Below, one piece after another: positions 8,893-16,969 of a stretch of 49,615 bases of DNA (positions within the stretch are counted from its first letter, which is position 1; each line of letters begins with the position of its first letter). The notes under the pieces are model-generated. The model saw only the letters and a program-made list of their open reading frames with translations. It made no database searches and was not told the DNA's origin. Origin of the DNA: JAPLJQ01 sp037143735 (GTDB taxonomy: Bacteria > Desulfobacterota > Syntrophia > Syntrophales > UBA2185). A program made the translations under genes and the position numbers. Location of the stretch: the NCBI GenBank assembly GCA_037143735.1, contig JBAWYD010000001.1:1-49615 (forward strand), in the 5' to 3' direction.

Positions 8893-8929
8893 GAGTATCA
8901 AATAATGGTTTTATATTGGAGGCATGTGT

Positions 8930-9175
8930 ATGGATTATCTACTGGCAAAATCGTCTGTCAGCATCACGGACCTGAAAAAAAACCCTTCGGCAATCATCAA
9001 GGAGGCTGAGGGGGCGCCTGTAGCTATACTGAAGAACAACAGACCTTCCGCTTATATTGTTCCGGCGGATACGTTTGAGGCCATGCTGGAAAAACTGGAC
9101 GATCTGGAAATCGCAAGGATTGTCAAGGAGCGGAAAAGGGATAAGACAGTCCGGGTATCTCTTGATGAGTTATAA
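8930..9175 (+). CDS. Antitoxin, Phd/YefM (StbD) family
   Basis: This is the antitoxin of a type II toxin-antitoxin pair, which binds the toxin and the operon's DNA. From the ATG at 8930 the product has 81 residues. The ATG at 8924 is only one base from the GGAGG at 8918-8922, while 8930 has the normal spacing of seven. The N-terminal half has the Phd/YefM pattern: SVSITDLKKNPSAIIKEA, then APVAILKNNRPSAYIVPADTFEAML. The charged C-terminal tail (IVKERKRDKTVRVSLDEL) should wrap the toxin. The gene overlaps the toxin gene by 11 bases. Confidence 0.9.
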   Translation: MDYLLAKSSVSITDLKKNPSAIIKEAEGAPVAILKNNRPSAYIVPADTFEAMLEKLDDLEIARIVKERKRDKTVRVSLDEL

Positions 9176-9449
9176 CCTTGAATTCAAGGAATCCGCTCTT
9201 AGGGAATGGGGTAAGCTGGACAGGCCGATAAGGGAACAATTCAAAAAGAAACTGTCTAAACGTCTTGAAAATCCGAAGGTTGAGGCGGACAAGGTCAGTG
9301 GATTGGTAAATACGTACAAGATTAAGCTTCGTGTCGTGGGGCTGCGTCTGATCTATGTCGTTGACGATGAAACAAACACCCCGACTGTTTATGCCGTGGG
9401 GAAACGAGACAAAAAGACGGCCTATCGGAAGGCCAAAGAACGTGTATAG
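9165..9449 (+). CDS. Toxin, RelE/StbE family mRNA interferase
   Basis: This 94-residue protein (ATG at 9165) has the RelE/ParE fold pattern: YNLEFKESALREWGKLD at the start, a helical stretch of basic residues, then YKIKLRVVGLRLIYVVDDE and a basic end, VGKRDKKTAYRKAKERV. RelE toxins enter the ribosomal A site and cut mRNA under starvation. The basic residues needed for RNA contact are plentiful. Its start lies inside the antitoxin gene, so translation is coupled and the antitoxin is made first, as is normal for relBE pairs. ParE-like gyrase inhibition is less likely but not ruled out. Confidence 0.9.
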   Translation: MSYNLEFKESALREWGKLDRPIREQFKKKLSKRLENPKVEADKVSGLVNTYKIKLRVVGLRLIYVVDDETNTPTVYAVGKRDKKTAYRKAKERV

Positions 9450-9479
9450 GATATTTTGGAATTTAAGGAGACCTTTCGA

Positions 9480-10838
9480 TTGAAAAAAATCAAGACTCAG
9501 TTTTTCTGTCAGAATTGCGGGCATCAGTCTTCGAAATGGCTGGGCAAATGTCCCTCCTGCAATGAATGGAACCAGTTCGTCGAAGAGGAAGTACGTTCCG
9601 CCGATCCCGCCATGTCATCCGAGATTCCCTTCAATGAAGCTCCCCTACCGATAGAGGATATCGTTGCCGATGAGAAAGAAAGGATCTCCACGGGGATGGT
9701 CGAGATGGACAGGGTGCTCGGGGGCGGCATCGTCAACGGTTCCGTGACACTGGTCGGCGGTGATCCCGGTATCGGAAAATCGACCCTTCTGCTTCAGATC
9801 CTCCAGAATCTGGCCCTCCAGAATCTGAAGGTGCTGTATGTTACCGGAGAAGAATCGGCAAAGCAGATCAAGCTCCGGGGAAAAAGAATCGGGGCTTCAT
9901 CGGGGAATCTCCTGGTCCTCGTTGAAATCGCCCTTGAAAATATCACCCGCCATATTAAAGACATATCGCCGAAGGCAGTTGTAGTGGATTCCATTCAGAC
10001 GGTTTACACGTCTGCTCTCGGGTCGGCTCCCGGCAGTGTGGGACAGGTCAGGGAATCATCCGGGAAGCTCATTCTGCTTTCAAAGAAGACGGGCATTCCC
10101 GTTTTTCTGATCGGCCATGTGACCAAGGACGGGTCCATCGCCGGGCCGAAAGTTCTGGAGCACATGGTGGACACCGTCCTCTATATCGAGGGGGATTCGG
10201 GCCACGCTTACCGGATCGTCCGGGGCATAAAAAACCGTTTCGGACCGACCAATGAAGTCGGCGTCTTTGAGATGAGAGACAGCGGACTCTCGGAAGTATC
10301 CAACCCCTCCGCTTTTTTTCTGACGGAAAGACCGGAAGGGGCGGCGGGCTCCGTTGTGGTGCCGAGCATGGAGGGCACCCGGCCGATCCTTATTGAAATT
10401 CAGGCACTCGTCAATCCGACGAATTTTGGCATGCCGAGACGTACCGCCATCGGGGTCGACCCTAATCGGGTGTCCCTCCTGGTTGCCGTTATGGACAAAG
10501 TATGCGGATTACACCTCAGTAACCATGACATCTTTATCAATGTGGCCGGCGGCATCAAGGTCAATGAACCTGCCATCGATCTGGGGATCGTTTCCGCCAT
10601 GGCCTCCAGTTTTCTGGACCGGCCCATCGATCCGGGAATTGCCGTTTTCGGCGAGGTGGGTCTCACCGGCGAGATAAGAGGGATCTCCCAGATGGAAACG
10701 CGGATCAAAGAAGCCGCCCGCATGGGATTCACCCGCTGCATTCTCCCCAGGACCTTCTCAAAGGTCGGGTCCGTGGAAAAGAAGATGGATCTCATAAGGA
10801 TCAATAACGTAAAAGAATTGCTGGAACACTTGTTTTAG
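9480..10838 (+). CDS. radA: DNA repair protein RadA (Sms)
   Basis: RadA is a RecA-like ATPase with a branch-migration role in recombination. From the TTG at 9480 it has 452 residues, the usual length. AAGGAG lies nine bases upstream of this TTG, so the earlier in-frame TTG at 9456 is rejected. The N-terminus has a CxxC...CxxC zinc finger (CQNCG, CPSCNEW). GGDPGIGKST is the Walker A, KNRFG is the RadA-specific motif, and the C-terminal third is Lon-protease-like without catalytic residues (VAGGIKVNEPAIDLGI). It is followed six bases later by phoB and may share a transcript with it. Confidence 0.97.
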   Translation: MKKIKTQFFCQNCGHQSSKWLGKCPSCNEWNQFVEEEVRSADPAMSSEIPFNEAPLPIEDIVADEKERISTGMVEMDRVLGGGIVNGSVTLVGGDPGIGKSTLLLQILQNLALQNLKVLYVTGEESAKQIKLRGKRIGASSGNLLVLVEIALENITRHIKDISPKAVVVDSIQTVYTSALGSAPGSVGQVRESSGKLILLSKKTGIPVFLIGHVTKDGSIAGPKVLEHMVDTVLYIEGDSGHAYRIVRGIKNRFGPTNEVGVFEMRDSGLSEVSNPSAFFLTERPEGAAGSVVVPSMEGTRPILIEIQALVNPTNFGMPRRTAIGVDPNRVSLLVAVMDKVCGLHLSNHDIFINVAGGIKVNEPAIDLGIVSAMASSFLDRPIDPGIAVFGEVGLTGEIRGISQMETRIKEAARMGFTRCILPRTFSKVGSVEKKMDLIRINNVKELLEHLF

Positions 10839-10844
10839 AAGCTG

Positions 10845-11546
10845 ATGGTTATGCAGAAAAAAGTTCTGATCGTGGATGACGAAAAAGATATTGTCGATCT
10901 CATTGCATACAATCTTGAAAAGGAAGGATTCGCGACGCTCAGGGCCTATGATGGAGAGGCGGCCCTTGGTCTTGCAAAGGCTAAGAAACCTGACCTGATC
11001 ATCCTTGATTTGATGCTTCCCGGTGTCCGGGGGCTGGATGTGTGCCGGTTCATTCGGAAAAATCCGGACACGGAAACCCTGCCCATTATCATGCTGACGG
11101 CGCGATCCGATCAGACGGACAAGATTCTGGGCCTGGAAATAGGGGCGGATGATTACATCACCAAGCCGTTCAGTGTCAGAGAGTTGATTGCCAGAGTCCG
11201 TGCCGTCCTGCGAAGATGGGATGAGCGTTCAAAGACAGCTAAAACAGAGACATTTCATTTTAAAGGCCTCCACATGAATTACGAGACTTATGAGGTTACC
11301 GTGGACGGCAGAAGGATTGAAATGAGTCCGACGGAAATCAAACTGCTCCGTTTTCTGACGCAGCATCCCGGCAGGGTTTATACCCGGGATCAACTCCTGG
11401 ATTATGTCTGGGGAGACGAAGCCTTTGTGGAGCCCCGGACGGTGGATGTACACATCAGCCGCTTGAGAGCCGCAATTGAAACAGACAAGGAAAATCCGCA
11501 ATATATTCTTACCGTCAGAGGGATCGGTTATAAGTTCGCTGCATGA
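10845..11546 (+). CDS. phoB: Phosphate regulon response regulator PhoB
   Basis: This 233-residue OmpR-class regulator has an N-terminal receiver (KVLIVDDEKDIV, phospho-acceptor Asp in LIILDLMLPG, Thr in MLTARS, Lys in YITKPFS) and a C-terminal winged helix (RIEMSPTEIKLLRFL, TVDVHISRLRAAIE, VRGIGYKF). Phosphorylated PhoB binds Pho boxes and activates phosphate-scavenging genes; such boxes are visible ahead of pit and pstS. PhoB specificity, rather than another OmpR regulator, is supported by the pst-phoU-phoR genes just downstream. The gene sits directly after radA, while its sensor phoR lies at the far end of the cluster. Confidence 0.95.
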   Translation: MVMQKKVLIVDDEKDIVDLIAYNLEKEGFATLRAYDGEAALGLAKAKKPDLIILDLMLPGVRGLDVCRFIRKNPDTETLPIIMLTARSDQTDKILGLEIGADDYITKPFSVRELIARVRAVLRRWDERSKTAKTETFHFKGLHMNYETYEVTVDGRRIEMSPTEIKLLRFLTQHPGRVYTRDQLLDYVWGDEAFVEPRTVDVHISRLRAAIETDKENPQYILTVRGIGYKFAA

Positions 11547-11632
11547 ACCCCTTCAGGGGTCACATGAGTCTGTCACTTTTTCAGAAAGGTTTATTGATTT
11601 GCTTCGGACAAATTCACCGATTTTTCACGATC

Positions 11633-11666
11633 CTGTCATCAAACTGTAACAATTAACTGGTAGTGT
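11633..11666 (+). promoter_or_regulatory. Pho box and promoter of the pit gene
   Basis: CTGTCATCAAACTGTAAC (11633-11650) is two 7-base half-sites in direct repeat, close to the E. coli Pho box (CTGTCAT-N4-CTGTCAT). Ten bases later TAGTGT (11661-11666) can serve as -10, the geometry known for PhoB-activated promoters that lack a good -35. The pit start is 75 bases on. Confidence 0.8.
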
Positions 11667-11740
11667 CTGCCGAAGATTGTTTGCCGGTGTAGCCAATCGC
11701 CTTCACTGGAACAATATTATCATTATGAGGGAAAACCTGT

Positions 11741-12739
11741 ATGGATAGTTACCCGCTGGCAACCGTTATCTTCGTCGTTTTCATAGCTCTCATCTTTGAC
11801 TTCATTAACGGTTTTCATGACTCTGCAAATTCAATTGCCACAATCGTTTCAACCCGTGTGCTGAGCCCCCGAAACGCCGTCATAATGGCGGCCTTTTTCA
11901 ACTTTGTGGCTGTCTTTTTTGTCGGCGTTCAGGTGGCAAAGACAGTCGGTACGGGAATTATTAATCCCGCCATTGTGGATAACAGGCTTATCTTATCCGC
12001 TCTGGGCGGGGCCATAACCTGGAACCTCATCACGTGGTGGCTGGGTCTGCCCAGCAGTTCTTCCCATGCCCTGATAGGCGGCCTTATCGGAGCTGGTCTC
12101 GTGAAAGGTGGAACGGAGGTGCTGGTCTGGAAGGGCATCATTAAAACAGCGAGTTTTATTGTTCTTTCCCCCATCATCGGCCTGAGTCTCGGATTGCTGT
12201 TAATGGTCGTGACGTTAAATTTCTCCCGGTACTCGACGGTGGCGGGAGCGGACAGAATATTTAGAAGGTTCCAGTTGTTTTCTGCCGCCATTTTCAGCCT
12301 CAGTCACGGTATGAACGATGCGCAGAAAACAATGGGGATCATTGCCGTCGTTCTGTTCAGCAGCGGCTATCTGGGATCAACATTTTATATTCCTTACTGG
12401 GTTGAGTTTGCCTGTTATCTTGTTATCGCGTTGGGGACGATGATGGGAGGATGGCGGATTGTCAAGACCATGGGAACGAAGATCACAAAACTTGAGCCCA
12501 TGGGAGGGTTTTGTGCAGAGACTGCGGCTGCCATCTCCATTATTGGCGCTACGGCGGCAGGCATTCCCGTAAGCACGACCCATACGATCACAGGCGCCAT
12601 TATGGGAGTGGGCGCCACGAAACGGCTGACGGCCGTCCGATGGGGGGTTGCAGGAAATATCGTCTGGGCCTGGGTATTGACCATACCCATAGCGGCATTT
12701 ATTTCAGCTGCCATATATTTTACTTTGATCGCTTTTTAA
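11741..12739 (+). CDS. pit: Inorganic phosphate transporter, PiT family
   Basis: This 332-residue membrane protein belongs to the PiT family, which imports phosphate as a metal-phosphate complex with protons or sodium. The duplicated signature is visible: DFINGFHDSANSIATIVSTRVLSPR near the N-terminus, and SHGMNDAQKTMGI with PVSTTHTITGAIMGVG in the second half. About ten hydrophobic segments cover the chain. Its Pho box puts this normally constitutive, low-affinity system under PhoB control, as seen in some other bacteria. It is separated from pstS by 132 bases that contain another Pho promoter. Confidence 0.93.
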   Translation: MDSYPLATVIFVVFIALIFDFINGFHDSANSIATIVSTRVLSPRNAVIMAAFFNFVAVFFVGVQVAKTVGTGIINPAIVDNRLILSALGGAITWNLITWWLGLPSSSSHALIGGLIGAGLVKGGTEVLVWKGIIKTASFIVLSPIIGLSLGLLLMVVTLNFSRYSTVAGADRIFRRFQLFSAAIFSLSHGMNDAQKTMGIIAVVLFSSGYLGSTFYIPYWVEFACYLVIALGTMMGGWRIVKTMGTKITKLEPMGGFCAETAAAISIIGATAAGIPVSTTHTITGAIMGVGATKRLTAVRWGVAGNIVWAWVLTIPIAAFISAAIYFTLIAF

Positions 12740-12791
12740 ATAATGAACCATGCATTCCATGAAATCGACGCCAGATATCATTTTTTTCAGC

Positions 12792-12847
12792 AGGTCATCA
12801 GGTTTTAACAATTATGTCATCAAGCTGTAACATTTATCCTTTATGAT
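12792..12847 (+). promoter_or_regulatory. Tandem Pho boxes and promoter of pstS
   Basis: ATGTCATCAAGCTGTAAC (12814-12831) is a strong Pho box. A weaker copy, AGGTCATCAGGTTTTAAC, lies exactly 22 bases upstream (12792-12809), two helical turns away, so two PhoB dimers could bind side by side. A -10 hexamer TATGAT (12842-12847) starts ten bases after the proximal box. The core TCATCAARCTGTAAC is shared with the pit promoter. Confidence 0.88.
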
Positions 12848-12871
12848 GTAAGAAAAAACGAGGAGGAAAAA

Positions 12872-13720
12872 ATGAGCAAATTATTAAAACAATTGTTGTT
12901 GGGTTCATTGTGCCTGTTGTTCAGCGCGGGTGCGGTGTGCGCCGAAAAAATCGTCATCAAGGGCTCGACAACCGTCCTTCCCCTTGCCCAGGCGACACTG
13001 GAAGCCTATATGAAGGCGAATCCGGGTGTCAATATATCGCTGTCCGGGGGCGGTTCCGGCGAAGGCATCAAGGCCCTGATCGATAAATCGACGGACATTG
13101 CAAATTCATCACGGGAAATCAAGGGCAAGGAAGTGGAATTGGCGAAATCGAAAGGGGTCAATCCGGTTGCCACGATCGTCGCGATCGACGCGATTACTCC
13201 GATTGTTAATCCGAAAAACAAGGTCATAAACCTGACCATCGACCAGTTGAGCCAGATCTACCAGGGCAAGATCAAAAACTGGAAAGAAGTGGGCGGTGAC
13301 GATCTGAAAATCGTTGTCATCTCCAGAGACAGCAGCTCCGGCACCTTTGAGGCCTGGGCGGAGATGGTCCTCAACAAGGCCAAGGTAGCGCCCACGGCCC
13401 AGTTACAGGCGTCCAATGGCGCGATTGTGCAGGCCATCTCTAAAAACAGATACGCCATCGGCTATATCGGATTGGGGTATTTAAACAAATCGGTAAAACC
13501 CCTGACGGTCAATGGCGTTCAGGCTTCGGCAAAAACAGCCATCTCGAAGGAATATCCCGTTGCAAGACCCCTGTACATGTACACCAACGGCCAGCCGGCA
13601 GGGGGTGTGGAAAAATTCATCAAGTTCGTGTTGAGCCCGGCGGGCCAGAAGCTGGTTGCGAAGGAAGGTTTTGTCCCACTCGCAGGAACAAAAGAGAAGT
13701 CGAAAAAGGGGAAAAAGTAG
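12872..13720 (+). CDS. pstS: Phosphate-binding periplasmic protein PstS
   Basis: PstS is the high-affinity phosphate receptor of the Pst ABC importer. The 282-residue product begins with a Sec signal peptide (basic MSKLLKQ, hydrophobic core, cleavage likely after AVCA) and then KIVIKGSTTVLPLAQ, whose GSTTV loop binds phosphate. LSGGGSGEGIKAL and RDSSSGTFEAW supply further phosphate ligands. It is the first gene after the tandem Pho boxes, with AGGAGG before its ATG. The lysine-rich end (KEKSKKGKK) is slightly unusual. It is followed by pstC, pstA and pstB in the standard order. Confidence 0.96.
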   Translation: MSKLLKQLLLGSLCLLFSAGAVCAEKIVIKGSTTVLPLAQATLEAYMKANPGVNISLSGGGSGEGIKALIDKSTDIANSSREIKGKEVELAKSKGVNPVATIVAIDAITPIVNPKNKVINLTIDQLSQIYQGKIKNWKEVGGDDLKIVVISRDSSSGTFEAWAEMVLNKAKVAPTAQLQASNGAIVQAISKNRYAIGYIGLGYLNKSVKPLTVNGVQASAKTAISKEYPVARPLYMYTNGQPAGGVEKFIKFVLSPAGQKLVAKEGFVPLAGTKEKSKKGKK

Positions 13721-13760
13721 GTATTCCGGATAATCCGTCGTAAGATCCAGAAGGCGAATT

Positions 13761-14648
13761 GTGACAAGTTATTTCAGAGAAATCTTTATTAAGAATATTT
13801 TTGCATTTATAGCATTTATGTCTGTGCTCCTCCTGGGACTCATCGTTTTTTTCCTGTTCCGGGAGGGCATTCCCATTTTCCAGGAGATCTCTGTATCCAA
13901 ATTTATCTTTGGCTCAGCCTGGTATCCAACCTACGATCCGCCTGAATACGGGATCTGGCCGCTTATTGTCGGCTCCCTGTTGGTCACTCTGTTTTCCTGC
14001 CTGATAGCGGTGCCCCTGGGCGTGATGTCTGCCATTTACATCTCGGAGATTGCCCCGTCCGCCATTAAAGAGGTCCTGAAATCGATTATTGAACTCCTGG
14101 CTGGTCTTCCTTCCGTCGTGCTCGGTTTTTTCGGCATGGTCATTGTCGCGCCCTGGATGCAGGAAACCTTTGATCTGCCGACGGGACTGAATATCATCAA
14201 TGCTTCGGTCATGCTGGCGATTATGGCTATTCCCACCATATCGAGCATTTCGGAAGACGCCCTGTACGCGGTGCCGAGAGAGTTCAAGGAAGCCTCCTAT
14301 GCCCTGGGGGCGACAAAATTTGAAACAATAATAAAGGTTATCATGCCGGCGGCTCTTTCCGGTATTTCGACAGCCGTCATTCTTGGTATGGCCAGAGCCA
14401 TTGGTGAGACCATGGTCGTGTTGATGGTTGCCGGAGGTGCAGCCGCTATTCCCGAGAGCATATTCGATCCTGTGAGACCCATGCCGGCAAGCATCGCTGC
14501 GGAGATGGGCGAAGCGCCTTTCGGGAGCGGTCATTACCACGCTCTGTTTGCCACGGGTATCGTCCTGTTTTTTGTCACACTTGCTTTTAATCTGATTGCC
14601 GATTACATCTCTAATAAATTCAAGGAAGTAGGTTCAGGAACGCTATGA
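13761..14648 (+). CDS. pstC: Phosphate ABC transporter permease PstC
   Basis: PstC is one of the two inner-membrane permeases of the Pst importer. The 295 residues contain about six hydrophobic helices and the EAA loop (SYALGATKFETIIKVIMPAALSGI) that docks on the ATPase PstB. The start is a GTG at 13761 with AGAAGG upstream, 40 bases after pstS. Its last four bases overlap the pstA start (ATGA), indicating translational coupling. Conserved GEAPFGSGHYHALFATG near the end is typical of PstC. Confidence 0.95.
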   Translation: MTSYFREIFIKNIFAFIAFMSVLLLGLIVFFLFREGIPIFQEISVSKFIFGSAWYPTYDPPEYGIWPLIVGSLLVTLFSCLIAVPLGVMSAIYISEIAPSAIKEVLKSIIELLAGLPSVVLGFFGMVIVAPWMQETFDLPTGLNIINASVMLAIMAIPTISSISEDALYAVPREFKEASYALGATKFETIIKVIMPAALSGISTAVILGMARAIGETMVVLMVAGGAAAIPESIFDPVRPMPASIAAEMGEAPFGSGHYHALFATGIVLFFVTLAFNLIADYISNKFKEVGSGTL

Positions 14649-15499
14649 AGTGGCGTTATTTCAAGCAGACGATTTTTTTTACCGTGGTGCGCCTGTCTGC
14701 ATTGGTCATCACCCTTTCCCTGGTAGGGATACTTGTCTATATTTTTTTTCAAGGTTTTCAAGCCATCACCTGGGATTTTCTGACCCTGCCGCCGACGGAT
14801 TCCATGACCCGGGGCGGGATCATGCCGGCCATTATCGGAACCCTCTACCTGACCTTAGGAGCCATCTCCGTCGCTTTGCCCCTGGGCGTCGTTTCCGCTA
14901 TCTACCTTTCGGAATATGCAAAGAAAGGGATCTTCATACGCGTCATCCGCGTCGGGGTGAACTGCCTTGCCGGAGTGCCCTCGGTGGTCTTCGGACTTTT
15001 CGGTCTGGGATTTTTTGTTGTCTTTCTCAAATTCGGCTCCAGCATCCTCTCCGGGTCGCTAACCCTGGGGATTTTGATCCTGCCAACCATCATCGGAGCC
15101 TCGGAAGAGGCCTTGAAAGCAGTACCGCAGACATTCCGCGAGGCATCATTGGCCCTGGGCGTATCCAAATGGCAGACCATCTACCGGATTGTCCTGCCGG
15201 CGGCGATGCCCGGCGTCCTGACGGGCGCCATCCTGGGTGTCGGCCGGGCAGCAGGAGAAACCGCGCCCATCATGTTCACGGCGGCGGCCTTTTTCACGGC
15301 GATTCTGCCGAAATCAATTTTTGATGAGGTCATGGCACTGCCTTATCATATCTATGTCTTGGCAACGGCCGGTACGCACATCGAACAGACAAGGCCGCTT
15401 CAGTATGGTACGGTACTGGTACTGGTGGCTCTGGTGTTGGGAATCGATCTGATCGCCATCATTATTCGCAGCACGATGAGAAGGAAAAAAAGGTGGTAA
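14645..15499 (+). CDS. pstA: Phosphate ABC transporter permease PstA
   Basis: This 284-residue permease pairs with PstC. Six hydrophobic segments and the EAA loop (SLALGVSKWQTIYRIVLPAAMPGVL) are present, with GGIMPAIIGTLYLT and GVPSVVFGLFGLGFF typical of the family. It overlaps pstC by four bases and its end overlaps the pstB start by seven, so the three proteins are probably made in balanced amounts. The C-terminus is basic (RSTMRRKKRW), on the cytoplasmic side. Confidence 0.95.
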   Translation: MKWRYFKQTIFFTVVRLSALVITLSLVGILVYIFFQGFQAITWDFLTLPPTDSMTRGGIMPAIIGTLYLTLGAISVALPLGVVSAIYLSEYAKKGIFIRVIRVGVNCLAGVPSVVFGLFGLGFFVVFLKFGSSILSGSLTLGILILPTIIGASEEALKAVPQTFREASLALGVSKWQTIYRIVLPAAMPGVLTGAILGVGRAAGETAPIMFTAAAFFTAILPKSIFDEVMALPYHIYVLATAGTHIEQTRPLQYGTVLVLVALVLGIDLIAIIIRSTMRRKKRW

Positions 15500-16263
15500 C
15501 GGTGGAAAAAAACTTTATAATAAAAACGAGGGATGTGGATTTCTTCTATGGTTCGTTCAGGGCCCTGACGAACATTACGATTAATTTTGAGACAAAGCGA
15601 GTCACCGCCCTGATCGGACCGTCCGGCTGTGGAAAATCGACCCTTCTGCGGCTTCTCAACAGGATGAACGATCTGATCGACGGCACCAGGGTAGAAGGGG
15701 AGGTCCTCTTTGAGGACCGGAATATCTATGACCCTGATGTGGACCCGGTAGAGATTCGCCAGAGAATCGGCATGGTTTTCCAGAAGCCAAATCCCTTTCC
15801 GAAGTCCATATTGAACAATATCACGTTCGCACCGAAGCTATCGGGCATCACGACAAAGAGCGATCTCGAAGCCCTCGTTGAACATAGTCTGAAACAGGCT
15901 GTCCTGTGGGATGAAGTAAAGGATATTTTGAACCGGTCCGCCATGACCCTGTCCGGCGGTCAGCAGCAGAGGCTCTGCATCGCCCGGGCTCTGGCCATGA
16001 AGCCCGATGTCCTTCTCATGGACGAACCGACGTCGGCGCTGGATCCTATTTCCACCGCGAAGATTGAGGAGCTGATTGACGAACTGAAGAAATATTACAC
16101 GATCATCATCGTGACGCACAACATGCAACAGGCAGCGCGTGTTTCGGAATTTACAGGTTTTTTCTATATAGGCAAGCTGATTGAGTTCAATGCCACAGAA
16201 AAGATTTTTACCAATCCCGACGTGAAGCAGACGGAAGATTATATTACGGGTCGATTCGGTTGA
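15493..16263 (+). CDS. pstB: Phosphate ABC transporter ATP-binding protein PstB
   Basis: PstB hydrolyses ATP to drive phosphate import through PstCA. In its 256 residues the Walker A GPSGCGKST, the Q-loop in MVFQKPNPFPKS, the ABC signature LSGGQQQR, Walker B VLLMDEPTSALD and H-loop VTHNMQQA are all intact. The RLLNRMNDLI stretch is a PstB hallmark. The start is taken as the GTG at 15493, eight bases after AAGG and overlapping pstA; the GTG at 15502 is a possible alternative three codons later. Confidence 0.97.
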   Translation: MVTVEKNFIIKTRDVDFFYGSFRALTNITINFETKRVTALIGPSGCGKSTLLRLLNRMNDLIDGTRVEGEVLFEDRNIYDPDVDPVEIRQRIGMVFQKPNPFPKSILNNITFAPKLSGITTKSDLEALVEHSLKQAVLWDEVKDILNRSAMTLSGGQQQRLCIARALAMKPDVLLMDEPTSALDPISTAKIEELIDELKKYYTIIIVTHNMQQAARVSEFTGFFYIGKLIEFNATEKIFTNPDVKQTEDYITGRFG

Positions 16264-16275
16264 TGAGGTGACAAA

Positions 16276-16968
16276 ATGGAAGAAAGACGGCACACCAGTA
16301 AAGAATATGAACGAGAACTCCAGGAAATAAAGGAGGGGCTCCTTTACCTGGGCGCCCTGGTAGAAAAGGGTATTGAACGGTCAATCAAATCTCTCATGGA
16401 CAGAGACACGGAGCTGGCGCGAAAAGTCGTTTGCGATGATGACGATATCGATCAGCTGGATATTGAAATTGAAGAGAAGTGTATTCGTGTTCTGGCTTTG
16501 AGGCAACCGACAGCACGTGATTTGAGGTTTATCACGACGGCCATCAAAATTAATGGCCACCTGGAAAGAATCGGCGACATGGCGGTCAATATCGCGGAAA
16601 AAGCAATCATTTTGAATGAAGAGCCGCAGATGAAACCGTATATTGACATTCCCCGGATGGCCGAAATTGCACAGGGGATGATCAGAGAGAGCCTCGATTC
16701 TCTGGTTCATGAAAACGTCGATCTGGCAAACAAGGTCAGGATGGAGGATGAGACGATAGATGATCTCAATGACCAGATATTCAGGGAACTTCTTACCTAT
16801 ATGATGGAAGATGTCCGGACGATTCACAGGGCGCTGATCATTTCCCATGTATCCAAGAGCCTTGAAAGGATTGCCGACCACGCGGTCGGTATTGCCGATA
16901 TGGTGGTATACATGGTTACGGGCAAAAGCGTGAGACACGGAGCGATTTGCGACCCCCGGGAGGAGTAG
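16276..16968 (+). CDS. phoU: Phosphate signalling protein PhoU
   Basis: PhoU is a helical metal-binding regulator that links Pst transport activity to PhoR, keeping PhoR as a phosphatase when phosphate is plentiful. The 230 residues form two three-helix repeats. Each has the family's acidic metal-binding pattern: DDDDIDQLDIEIE in the first, EDETIDDLNDQIF in the second. Helices with LERIGDMAVNIAE and LERIADHAVGIAD repeat the same motif. It sits between pstB (12 bases upstream) and phoR (one base downstream), its classical position. Confidence 0.96.
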   Translation: MEERRHTSKEYERELQEIKEGLLYLGALVEKGIERSIKSLMDRDTELARKVVCDDDDIDQLDIEIEEKCIRVLALRQPTARDLRFITTAIKINGHLERIGDMAVNIAEKAIILNEEPQMKPYIDIPRMAEIAQGMIRESLDSLVHENVDLANKVRMEDETIDDLNDQIFRELLTYMMEDVRTIHRALIISHVSKSLERIADHAVGIADMVVYMVTGKSVRHGAICDPREE

Positions 16969-16969
16969 G

